45,209 nucleotides of DNA from Streptomyces panaciradicis (GTDB taxonomy: Bacteria; Actinomycetota; Actinomycetes; Streptomycetales; Streptomycetaceae). The first letter of the stretch is position 1. The number at the start of each line of letters is the position of its first letter. The stretch covers positions 1-45,209 of the forward strand of contig NZ_JAMGBF010000092.1 of NCBI RefSeq assembly GCF_023516615.1. Reading direction: 5' to 3'. Below the pieces are notes generated by a model. The model did not search any database, was not told where the DNA came from, and worked only from the letters and a program-made list of their open reading frames with translations. This document shows positions 1 to 6,866 of the stretch, in pieces. The position numbers and the translations under genes are program-made.

Positions 1-44
1 AAGGACTTGCGCAGTCCGTTCGCCGCGATGGCCAGGTCGGTCAT
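1..44 (-). CDS. ABC transporter ATP-binding protein, N-terminus only
   Basis: Partial gene running off the left edge. The visible start reads MTDLAIAANGLRKSF, the usual opening of drug-resistance type (DrrA-like) ABC ATPases just ahead of the Walker A loop, which is not in the window. A GAGGGG ribosome-binding site lies about 8 bases before the ATG. It begins 30 bases after the upstream DUF4097 gene on the same strand, so the two are probably one operon. Substrate cannot be told from 14 residues. Confidence 0.6.
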   Translation of the reverse strand, partial: MTDLAIAANGLRKS

Positions 45-74
45 GACTGGTGCCCCTCTGTGGATGGCGGTGGG

Positions 75-746
75 TTAAAGGCTGCGGGCGGTGATGTCGC
101 CGTGGCTGGTGGTCGCGTGGATGCTGATTCCGACGTCGGTGCCGGCGCCGTTGGTGAGGGAGTTGCTGATCCGGCCGTGGCCGGTCCCGGCGTCGAGGAC
201 GGCCGAGACGCCGGCCGCTGCGGTGACCTCGATGTCGCCCTTGTGCGTGGTGAGGCCGACCGGGCCGCCTGCTGCCTCGGCGATGCGTATGTCGCCGCAC
301 TGAGTGCTGATCGCCGCGGGGCCGGTCAGCCGCCCGACCGCGACGTCCGCGTCGTGCACGCTCAGCCGGACGCCGGCGGCTTCGTCGAGCCTGACCTGGC
401 GGTGGCCGCCTTCGAAGACGACTTCGCCGAGCCTTCCCACGCCCCGCAGCTCGGCGGCGCCCGCCTTGCCCTCGACGCGGGATCCGGCCGGCAGCCGCAC
501 GGTCACCTCCACGGAACCGGAGTGGCCAAGGAGGCGGTTCTTCACCGGCGCGGCCTCGATGCGCAGCACGCCGCCGGCGTAGGCGACCTCGATCTCCTCG
601 ACCGCCTTCTTGTCGCGGCTTTTGGAGGCGTCCGCGGGCCGGACCTCGACGACGGTGTCGGCGCGGTCCGCGGCGATCAGCTGGATACGTCCGGCCGGGA
701 TGTCGAGCAGGGCGGAGACCGGGGCGGGGGTCTGGAACTTCTGCAT
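75..746 (-). CDS. DUF4097 family beta-repeat protein (223 aa)
   Basis: The protein is a run of short beta-strand repeats of the DUF4097 (putative auto-transporter adhesin head-GIN-like) type, with repeated units such as THKGDIEV and TSHGDITA. No signal peptide or membrane segment is visible, so it is likely cytoplasmic. The ATG at 746 follows an AAGGAG site. It shares a divergent promoter region with the regulator at 970 and is followed by an ABC ATPase. In Streptomyces such genes often sit with DrrAB-type transporters, but the function is unknown. A second, longer paralogue lies at 1761-2603. Confidence 0.8.
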   Translation of the reverse strand: MQKFQTPAPVSALLDIPAGRIQLIAADRADTVVEVRPADASKSRDKKAVEEIEVAYAGGVLRIEAAPVKNRLLGHSGSVEVTVRLPAGSRVEGKAGAAELRGVGRLGEVVFEGGHRQVRLDEAAGVRLSVHDADVAVGRLTGPAAISTQCGDIRIAEAAGGPVGLTTHKGDIEVTAAAGVSAVLDAGTGHGRISNSLTNGAGTDVGISIHATTSHGDITARSL

Positions 747-790
747 CGTGCGCTCCTTGGATCCGTTGTTTCCGACGCAGGAAACGCTAC

Positions 791-890
791 GTTGCGTTCA
801 TGAAACGAGCAACAACGTCGTTGCCTATTAATCATGTTTCTGCAGTTCAGGGATCCGAAATCGTTGCAACTGGCTCGATGGTAAGGCAAC
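791..890. promoter_or_regulatory. Cluster of GTTGC/GCAAC half-sites in divergent promoter
   Basis: The intergenic region between the DUF4097 gene and the regulator at 970 holds repeated GTTGC or GCAAC half-sites at 791-795, 809-813, 820-824, 863-867, 866-870 and 886-890. Two pairs form small palindromes: GCAACAACGTCGTTGC at 809-824 and GTTGCAAC at 863-870. This is a likely operator array for the adjacent two-domain regulator; that link is inference from position. Confidence 0.5.
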
Positions 891-969
891 GAAGCGGGCC
901 TACCTTTTTGCAATGAGCTGGAGGTTAACGCTATGGTGGGCGGCAGTACGCGACATGGAGGAGGCCGTG

Positions 970-1713
970 ATGCCGGGAGGCAGGCTCACCCAGCAGGAAC
1001 GTCAGCAGATCGCGCTGGGACTGGCCGACGGCCTCGCCTACGCGGAGATCGCCAGGCGTCTGGACCGTCCGACCTCGACGATCACGCGAGAGGTGATGCG
1101 CAACGGCGGGCCCACGGCCTACCGCTCGGACCTCGCCCACCGCGCGACAGAGCGGCGGGCGCAGCGCCGCAAGCGGGCGGCACCCCGGGATTCGGGAGCG
1201 TCCCCGTGGGCCTATGAGGGAGACGCCGAGGCCGTGCGGGAGTACGGGGAGACCCTGACGACCGTCTTCATGCAGTCGGGCATGCCCGCGATGATGGCCC
1301 GGGTGATGGCCTGCCTGCTCATCTCCGACACGCGCGGCCTCACCGCGGCCGAACTCGTCCAGCGTCTCGAGGTCAGTCCGGCGTCCGTCTCCAAGGCGAT
1401 CGCCTTCCTGGAGAGCCAGGACCTCGTGGGGCGGGCGCGCGACGAGGGTCGTCGGGAGCGGTACTTCGTCGACGACGACATCATGTACGACTCGATGATG
1501 GCCAGTGCCCGCTCCACGGCCCAGGTCGCAGAGACCGCACGGCAGGGCGTCGCGGTCCTCGGTGCCGACACGGAACCCGGCGTCCGCCTCGAGAACATCG
1601 GCCGCTTTCTGGACTTCGTCTCCGAGAGCATCGCCCGTGCGGCGGACCAGGCCCGCGACATCCTCCATACCAAGCCGGTTGCCTCCGGCAGGGACGCCGA
1701 AGGTGGCCGGTGA
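970..1713 (+). CDS. Transcriptional regulator: HTH_38 plus GbsR/MarR-type wHTH (247 aa)
   Basis: Residues about 5-45 form an IS30-like helix-turn-helix (HTH_38: LTQQERQQIALGLADGLAYAEIARRL split around the turn), followed by a basic linker and a winged-helix domain of the GbsR/MarR kind at about 85-170 (GLTAAELVQRLEVSPASVSK is the recognition helix region). I chose ATG 970 because GGAGGAGG at 957-964 is correctly spaced; an upstream in-frame ATG at 955 lacks a site. It is divergent from the DUF4097/ABC pair and convergent with a second DUF4097 gene, so it probably controls these neighbours and itself through the GTTGC repeats upstream. Ligand unknown. Confidence 0.8.
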   Translation: MPGGRLTQQERQQIALGLADGLAYAEIARRLDRPTSTITREVMRNGGPTAYRSDLAHRATERRAQRRKRAAPRDSGASPWAYEGDAEAVREYGETLTTVFMQSGMPAMMARVMACLLISDTRGLTAAELVQRLEVSPASVSKAIAFLESQDLVGRARDEGRRERYFVDDDIMYDSMMASARSTAQVAETARQGVAVLGADTEPGVRLENIGRFLDFVSESIARAADQARDILHTKPVASGRDAEGGR

Positions 1714-1760
1714 CCGGTCGCCGTCACCCTGCTTGGATGTGGGCATGACAGGCGGGGTTC

Positions 1761-2603
1761 TCAGGCCTTCGCGCGGAAGATGTCGATGTTCCCCCAGTTG
1801 GTCCGCACACGGACCTCGACGGTGTCCTCGCTCGGCTCCGGGGCCTCGGACGAGTCGAGCGTGTTGCGCACCTGCCCGTGCTTGGTGTTGAGGTCGAGCC
1901 AGGCGGCGGTACCCTCGCGGACGCCGATCTCGACGTTCCCGTTGGAGGTTTCCAACTGGATGTTGCCGCGGGCGACTTCGGCGAGGCGGACGACTCCGTT
2001 GGTGGTGGTGCCGGTGACCGACGCCTCGGCGCGCGTGATGTCGATGGCGCCATTGGCGCCGTTCAGCTGGAGTTCGCCGGTGACGGCGCCGACGGTCGTG
2101 GTGCCGTGCGAGCTCTTGAGCACGGCGGGGCCGTCGATGAGGCCGATGCGCACATTGCCGGTGCTGCTGGTGATCTCGGCCGTTCCTTCGACCCGGTCGA
2201 CGGTGCTCGACCCGTGCTGTGCCTTGAGCTGCAGCGGGCCGGTGGTGTCCAGGCGGACGTCGCCGGCCGAGGTCTTCAGGCGGACGGCGCCGAGTCGGCC
2301 CTCGCCGATCACGTGGGCCCCCTCGCCGTCGAGCTCGAGGTCCGAGCCCGTGGGGAGTTCGACCGTCACGTCGACCGTGCCGCCGCGCCCGAGCATGTTG
2401 GCCTTGGGCGTCCGGAGGGTGAGAGTGCCGCTGGTGCAGGCGATCTCGGTCTGCTCGGCCGTCCGGACGTCGAGGTCCTTCTTCGGGTCCCGGGGCCGCA
2501 CTTCGACCACGGTGTCGAGGCGGTCGCTCGCGCTGAACCGGATGGAGCCGGCGTACACGTAGGCGGTGACCGAGATGGGTTCGAGAGTGTCGAAAGAAGG
2601 CAT
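1761..2603 (-). CDS. DUF4097 family beta-repeat protein (280 aa)
   Basis: Starts MPSFDTLEPISVTAYV and, like the gene at 75-746, opens with a strand containing an ASDRLDTVVEVRPRDPKK block that aligns with the paralogue's AADRADTVVEVRPADASK. The rest is a ladder of short beta repeats (SSTGNVRI, SSHGTTTV, TSNGNVEI, TKHGQVRN). No membrane or export signal is seen. ATG 2603 is chosen because the shared N-terminal block starts there; a GAGGAC site lies upstream, somewhat far. It lies 94 bases after the ribbon-helix-helix gene on the same strand and is likely co-transcribed. Function unknown. Confidence 0.8.
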   Translation of the reverse strand: MPSFDTLEPISVTAYVYAGSIRFSASDRLDTVVEVRPRDPKKDLDVRTAEQTEIACTSGTLTLRTPKANMLGRGGTVDVTVELPTGSDLELDGEGAHVIGEGRLGAVRLKTSAGDVRLDTTGPLQLKAQHGSSTVDRVEGTAEITSSTGNVRIGLIDGPAVLKSSHGTTTVGAVTGELQLNGANGAIDITRAEASVTGTTTNGVVRLAEVARGNIQLETSNGNVEIGVREGTAAWLDLNTKHGQVRNTLDSSEAPEPSEDTVEVRVRTNWGNIDIFRAKA

Positions 2604-2697
2604 GGCTGTCCCGTCCTCATGAATCCTTGGATCGTCCCCGCTGGTGGGACGTGATGTGGGTGCTCTGCTGTGTCTGTTCCGGGGGGCGTGGGCGCGG

Positions 2698-3216
2698 CTA
2701 ACGCACCCAGCCCTTGAAGCTCTGTCCGAGATTGCGGGTCCGCTCCGTCGGCCGTTGCCGCGCGCCGCTGCCGTCGACCGCAGCCGACACGGCTCGCACC
2801 AGCCATGCGTTGACGGACAGGCCCTCGCGGCTCGCGGCCTCCTCGGCACGTGCCTTGAGGTGAGCCGGCAGGCGCAGGTTGACGCGGGCGGTGCCCCCTT
2901 CGTCGCCGTCCGCCGGGGCCGGGGCTCTCGACGGTCCGAGCGGCTCGGCGGGTTCCGCCGGGCCGTGGTACGTGGGGGGTGGCGTCACCACGAAGTCGGG
3001 GTCGACCCCACGCAGCCGCACGTCGACCGCCCCCGGGGCGAGCTCGCGGGTGATCTCGTCCATCGCGTCGGAGAGCACATTGAGCATCGCCAGCCTGGTC
3101 GCCGACTCCAGGGGAGCGGTGAGTCGGTTGGCCAGTTCGCGGGCATCGTCACCGCCCGCTTCTGCGGCCACCGCCAGTTCGCGGCGAAGGGAGTCGACGT
3201 AGGGAGTGAGGTCCAT
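2698..3216 (-). CDS. Ribbon-helix-helix / HicB-antitoxin-like protein (172 aa)
   Basis: The N-terminal 75 residues are helical with no family I recognise; after a Pro-rich linker the C-terminus (about 118-155) holds a ribbon-helix-helix fold: VNLRLPAHLKARAEEAA followed by a GLSVNAWLVRAV second helix. Such proteins are annotated as HicB-type antitoxins or DNA-binding regulators. No toxin gene is adjacent. ATG 3216 is preferred, though an in-frame ATG at 3246 exists inside tandem repeats. It probably leads an operon with the DUF4097 gene downstream and may bind the CCATGATGG repeats at its own start. Confidence 0.65.
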   Translation of the reverse strand: MDLTPYVDSLRRELAVAAEAGGDDARELANRLTAPLESATRLAMLNVLSDAMDEITRELAPGAVDVRLRGVDPDFVVTPPPTYHGPAEPAEPLGPSRAPAPADGDEGGTARVNLRLPAHLKARAEEAASREGLSVNAWLVRAVSAAVDGSGARQRPTERTRNLGQSFKGWVR

Positions 3217-3220
3217 GACG

Positions 3221-3246
3221 CCATGATGGCACCATGATGGCGCCAC
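3221..3246. repeat. Tandem CCATGATGG repeat at start of RHH gene
   Basis: Two direct copies of CCATGATGG separated by two bases, followed by a third partial unit (CGCCACGG), lie immediately upstream of the ribbon-helix-helix gene start. Related TGGTGCCATC and GACGCCATCC units recur in inverted orientation near 3411-3430. Short tandem sites are the usual operators of RHH proteins, so this may be an autoregulatory site. The rest of the 270-base gap (3217-3486) holds only the hairpin described next. Confidence 0.35.
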
Positions 3247-3437
3247 GGCAAGTCCGGTAGGCGTCTCGCGTGGGCAAGGAGTGCGAGATCCGTGTGATGT
3301 GCCGCGCTGAACTGCGAAAATGTAGGAAAAGAAGCGGTGTCACCGTGGTGCCGCGCTCGGCGCGTACCCGTCGTGATGGGCGGTGCACTGTGGCGCTCGG
3401 ATGATGCCAAGTGGTGCCATCCGACGCCATCCACATG

Positions 3438-3479
3438 CCGGACGGGCCGGGACGCGTGGTCGCGTCCCGGCCCGTCCGG
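3438..3479 (-). terminator. Strong hairpin terminator, 19-bp stem
   Basis: Perfect inverted repeat with arms 3438-3456 and 3461-3479 and a TGGT loop, all G/C-rich. It lies 7 bases past the stop codon of the dioxygenase gene at 3487-4323 and should end that transcript. No U-tract follows, as is common in Streptomyces. Confidence 0.8.
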
Positions 3480-3486
3480 CCCTGCC

Positions 3487-4323
3487 TCACCAGTCGAACG
3501 CCTCCCCATCGGCCCGCTGCTCGATGCAGTACCTGCGGAATGCCTGGGCCTTCGCGACAACGGCCGCGTCCCCGGAACGCCTCGCGGCCTCTTCATACCA
3601 GTCGAACACGGTGGAGGCGGGCGCGTGCCGCTCGTAGTGGAGCGCGGCGAACCGAGGGAAGTCCGAGCGCATGGACTCCCGGGTCATCGTCCGGCCGGAG
3701 TCCACGAGATGCTCGATCTCCGCCTCCGTCGCCTCGGGACGCTCGATGACGCGGATCGGGTCGGTCGCCGGCACTTCGTTGCGGATCGGCACAGGCTCCT
3801 CGGCGTCCGAGAAGTCGAGGCAGAGGGAGAGCCGGGCAGTACTCGCGGTACTGCGCGCCGAATGCGGCACGGTCGTGTGTATCTTCCACACTTCGCCGCG
3901 GCGGAGGTGGTACACGATGTCATTCTCGGAATGGAGGGATTCCTCGCTGGTGCGCAGCGGAACCTGCACCCTGGTGCCGGGTTCGGCGAATTCGAGGAAA
4001 TCCACATGAGGCGCCATGATCCCGTCGCGGAGGCTGAAGATGCGCACCCATTGCAAACGGTCCAAGGAGAAATGCCCGGTCACCAGGGACATGATGCCGG
4101 GCAACTGCTTACCCAGTTCGGTGAGAGCCAGGCCGTCACTGTGGGGGCGGAAGGCGATGTCGGACTCGGCGCCGCTGCCGTTGGCCAGCACATGGCACGA
4201 CCACGCCCCGAAGGTGAGAGCGTCGTACTCTCCGCTGTACTCGTGGCGGTCCACGACGGACAGCTCGGAATCCAGATCGTAGGAGTCGATGGGCAGCACC
4301 GCAAGCCGTTGCGACTTAAGCAA
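3487..4323 (-). CDS. Fe(II)/2-oxoglutarate dioxygenase, proline-3-hydroxylase-like (278 aa)
   Basis: Belongs to the aspartyl/asparaginyl-beta-hydroxylase fold group that includes Streptomyces L-proline cis-3-hydroxylase. Key residues are visible: the facial triad as HVD in MAPHVDFLEF and the distal His in TTVPHSA, with an Arg in ARLSLCLDF for 2-oxoglutarate. The family architecture, including the C-terminal EAFRRY-type helix and terminal W, matches the 290-aa proline enzymes. I chose TTG 4323 because GAAGGGG lies 6 bases upstream and homologues begin there; an in-frame GTG at 4371 is less likely. It is divergent from the carrier-protein operon across a LmbU-type palindrome. It probably hydroxylates proline or a similar free or carrier-bound amino acid; the exact substrate is inferred. 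Confidence 0.8.
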   Translation of the reverse strand: MLKSQRLAVLPIDSYDLDSELSVVDRHEYSGEYDALTFGAWSCHVLANGSGAESDIAFRPHSDGLALTELGKQLPGIMSLVTGHFSLDRLQWVRIFSLRDGIMAPHVDFLEFAEPGTRVQVPLRTSEESLHSENDIVYHLRRGEVWKIHTTVPHSARSTASTARLSLCLDFSDAEEPVPIRNEVPATDPIRVIERPEATEAEIEHLVDSGRTMTRESMRSDFPRFAALHYERHAPASTVFDWYEEAARRSGDAAVVAKAQAFRRYCIEQRADGEAFDW

Positions 4324-4452
4324 CGAAATCCCCTTCACTGCATGATTTTTTGACGCGCCGGCCGTCACCACAAGACGCGCCGACCGTCACCAGAATTCGC
4401 AGGCTATCCGCGCGGTACGGTTTATAGCCAGAGAACAAGGGCTGTCGCCGTC

Positions 4453-4470
4453 TGTCCCGTCGGCGGGACA
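4453..4470. promoter_or_regulatory. LmbU-type palindrome, copy 1
   Basis: TGTCCCGTCGGCGGGACA, with the symmetry extending outward through CCG/CGG on both sides. It lies in the 253-base divergent gap (4324-4576) between the dioxygenase and the carrier-protein operon, 34 bases before the candidate -35 at 4504. The CGTCGGCG core resembles the CGCCGGCG site reported for LmbU. Confidence 0.75.
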
Positions 4471-4503
4471 GACGGATGCCCGAGCGCACGGCACTGCCAT
4501 CTC

Positions 4504-4533
4504 TTGCGCGGAGTTTCCTCGGCTATTTACCTT
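4504..4533 (+). promoter_or_regulatory. Promoter of the carrier/P450/PKS operon
   Basis: Candidate -35 TTGCGC at 4504-4509 and -10 TACCTT at 4528-4533, spaced 18 bases, followed by GGCGGC. The same arrangement (TTGnnn, 18 bases, TACnTT, GGCGGC) recurs at 28273-28302, which supports both. Confidence 0.5.
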
Positions 4534-4576
4534 GGCGGCACGAGCCACTCGCCCGGCGGAGAAGGAAAGGCTGCCA

Positions 4577-4888
4577 ATGGAATTGGGGCCGCGGGTCCAC
4601 CAGCAGGACGGACAGGGGAAGGCGCCAGAACCGCAAGCCGCGCCTTCGGACGCATCGGTGTCACTCGCGCACGAGATCTCGGTGCTGTGGGGGGAATACC
4701 TCGACGGCCGCGAGGTCGGCGCGGATGACGACTTCTTCGCGCTGGGCGGCAACTCCCTGATCGGAATCAAGATCATCGATCGGATGCTCCGGGACTACGG
4801 TGTCGAATTGTCCGTGCGTGACTTCTATGTCGCGCAGACGCCGGCCCGGGTCGCCGAGTTGATCGCGCAGGGGAGGCCACGGACGTGA
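4577..4888 (+). CDS. Stand-alone carrier protein (PCP/ACP, 103 aa)
   Basis: A single phosphopantetheine-binding domain of peptidyl-carrier type. The attachment Ser sits in DDDFFALGGNSLIGIKI at about residue 58. The ATG follows GAAGGAAAGG at 4561-4570. It is the first gene of the long operon and its stop overlaps the P450 start (GTGA). A carrier directly coupled to a P450 suggests the P450 acts on a substrate tethered here, as in NovH/NovI-type pairs; the loading A domain would have to be in trans, for example the stand-alone one at 30660. Confidence 0.88.
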   Translation: MELGPRVHQQDGQGKAPEPQAAPSDASVSLAHEISVLWGEYLDGREVGADDDFFALGGNSLIGIKIIDRMLRDYGVELSVRDFYVAQTPARVAELIAQGRPRT

Positions 4889-6135
4889 GGCTGACGCCGG
4901 GGACCGGGAAGGGCATCGATCTCGGACTTGTCGACCTGTTCGACCTCGATCTCTACACCTCGGGCGATCCGCACGCCGTCTGGGACCTCATGCGGGAATC
5001 GGCACCCCTGCACCACCAAGTCCTGCCCGACGGCAGGGAGTTCTGGTCGGTGACGCGCTACGACGACGTCTGCCGCGTGCTCGGCGACCATCGCGACTTC
5101 ACCTCGGAGCGTGGCACGGTGGTCACCCACCTCGGCGTCGACGACGTCGCGGCGGGCAGGCTGATGACGTCCACCGATCCGCCGCGGCACACCCAGGTCC
5201 GCCGAGCCATCGGCGCCAGGCTCACCGCACGCGCGGTAGCCCCCTGGGAGGACCGGATCCGGCAGGCGGTCGCACGCTTCCTCGAACCCGCCCTGGACGG
5301 CGGCCCGTTCGACCTGGCCGAGCGGGCACTGCTGCTCCCGGCGCTCGTCACGGGCCCGATCCTGGGCATTCCGGAGCGGGACTGGGAAGAGCTCGTGCAG
5401 CTGACCGCGATGGTGACCGCGCCCTCCGACCCGCACTTCCGGCACGGCAGCGAGGCCGCGACACTGGCCATCTCCCACCACGAGCTCGTCACCTACGTCA
5501 CCGAGTGGGTCAGCCGGCGGCGGGCGGCCGGCGGCGAGGACGGCAGCCTGCTCGACCACCTCATGAACGTCCGCGCGGGGGACGCACCGCTCACGGACGA
5601 GGAGATCGCCCTCGACGGATACAGCATCCTCCTGGGCGCCAACGTGACGACCCCGCACACCGTTTCGGGCACGGTGCACGCCCTCGTCGAGCGGCCGGAG
5701 CAGTTCCAGAAGGCGCAGGCCGACCCTTCACTGGTCCCGAACCTCGTCGAGGAAGGACTGCGCTGGACCTCGGCGGCATGCAACTTCATGCGGTACGCGG
5801 TGCACGACACCGAGATCGCCGGAGGCACCGTCCCGGCCCGAGGCGCGGTCGTCGCATGGATCGGATCCGCCAACCGGGACGACTCCCAGTTCGCCGATCC
5901 GCACACCTTCGACATCACGCGGAGAGCCGCCAAGCGCCATGTCGCGTTCGGGTTCGGACCGCACTTCTGCATCGGCGGACCGCTGGCCCGACTGACCCTG
6001 CGCGTCTTCTTCGAGGAGCTGCTCCAGCGCTTCGCGTCGATCGAACTCGACGGCGAGCCACAGCACTTGCGGTCGTTCTTCATCGCCGGAATGACCCACC
6101 TCCCCATCGTCGCCCAGAAACGACAGACACCATGA
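4885..6135 (+). CDS. Cytochrome P450 (416 aa)
   Basis: Soluble bacterial P450 of normal length. Heme loop FGFGPHFCIGG with the Cys ligand, ExxR motif as EEGLR, and a PERF-like region are present. The I-helix reads LLGANVTTPHTV: the oxygen-activating Thr is kept but the usual acidic residue before it is Val. GTG 4885 overlaps the carrier-protein stop and the P450 stop overlaps the next ATG, so translation is coupled. It is expected to hydroxylate an amino acid on the adjacent carrier or the polyketide chain (for instance at C2); which of these cannot be told. Confidence 0.92.
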   Translation: MRLTPGTGKGIDLGLVDLFDLDLYTSGDPHAVWDLMRESAPLHHQVLPDGREFWSVTRYDDVCRVLGDHRDFTSERGTVVTHLGVDDVAAGRLMTSTDPPRHTQVRRAIGARLTARAVAPWEDRIRQAVARFLEPALDGGPFDLAERALLLPALVTGPILGIPERDWEELVQLTAMVTAPSDPHFRHGSEAATLAISHHELVTYVTEWVSRRRAAGGEDGSLLDHLMNVRAGDAPLTDEEIALDGYSILLGANVTTPHTVSGTVHALVERPEQFQKAQADPSLVPNLVEEGLRWTSAACNFMRYAVHDTEIAGGTVPARGAVVAWIGSANRDDSQFADPHTFDITRRAAKRHVAFGFGPHFCIGGPLARLTLRVFFEELLQRFASIELDGEPQHLRSFFIAGMTHLPIVAQKRQTP

Positions 6136-6866
6136 CATCCGGCCATGCCGCCGCCACGTCCCCATGGTTCGTCCGGACGCAGTCCACCGACCCCGCCGCT
6201 CGCGTCTTCTGCTTCCCCTACTCCGGTACCGGAGCATCGGCCTTCAGCGCCTGGCCGGCCGCCCTGGACGACATCGAGATCTGCCCTCTGCAGTTCCCCG
6301 GCCGCGAGAACCGGCTGGGCGAACCGCACTACGGCACCTACGAGAACCTCGCCGCCGACCTGATCGGACCGCTGGCCCCGCTGCTCGACCGGCCGTTCGC
6401 CTTCTTCGGACACTGCGCGGGCGCCCTGCCCGCCTACGAGACCGTCCTCCGGCTCGCCGAACTGGGTCTGCCCGGTCCGGACCGCCTCTTCGTGTCGGGC
6501 CAGCCGGCGCCGCACGACGCCGGTGCGGACCGGATGCTCACCATGACCGAGCCCGAACTGCGCGCCGCGGTCGAGGAGTTCGTCCGAGGCCGGGGCATCG
6601 AGCCGCGGCCGGACATGATCGACATGGGCATGGCCGTGCTGCTCCGCGATCACGCCGCCGCACGTCGGTACCACCGGGCCGAGCCGGTCGCGGTGGGCTG
6701 CCCCGTGGTCGTACTGCACTGGCGTGACGACCCGGACGTACGTCTCGACCAGCTCCGGGGATGGCATCGGTACGCGGACTCGGTGGACATCCGGGTCCTC
6801 GACGGCGGGCACCACGAGTTCGCGAAGGCGCCCGACGAACTGCGAAGGTTGTTGACCCGTTGGTGA
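6132..6866 (+). CDS. Type II thioesterase with Cys nucleophile (244 aa)
   Basis: An alpha/beta-hydrolase of the external thioesterase family: N-terminal FCFPYSGTGAS loop, PGRENRLGEP motif, catalytic Asp in HWRDDPDVR and His in GGHHEF. The nucleophile elbow is GHCAGA, so Cys95 replaces the usual Ser of GHSxG. Such enzymes normally clear stalled carriers; a Cys variant could instead favour acyl transfer or ring closure, as seen in some TE domains with Cys. ATG overlaps the P450 stop (ATGA). A second, Ser-type thioesterase is at 29689. Confidence 0.88.
   Translation: MTSGHAAATSPWFVRTQSTDPAARVFCFPYSGTGASAFSAWPAALDDIEICPLQFPGRENRLGEPHYGTYENLAADLIGPLAPLLDRPFAFFGHCAGALPAYETVLRLAELGLPGPDRLFVSGQPAPHDAGADRMLTMTEPELRAAVEEFVRGRGIEPRPDMIDMGMAVLLRDHAAARRYHRAEPVAVGCPVVVLHWRDDPDVRLDQLRGWHRYADSVDIRVLDGGHHEFAKAPDELRRLLTRW

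Noticed and set aside
2604..2625. A further LmbU-type site near TGTCCCGTCC
   Set aside because: Only one half is present; there is no GGGAC arm at the right spacing.
4387..4776. Minus-strand open frame over the carrier-protein start
   Set aside because: Its translation shows no motifs and it overlaps a clear carrier protein and promoter region.
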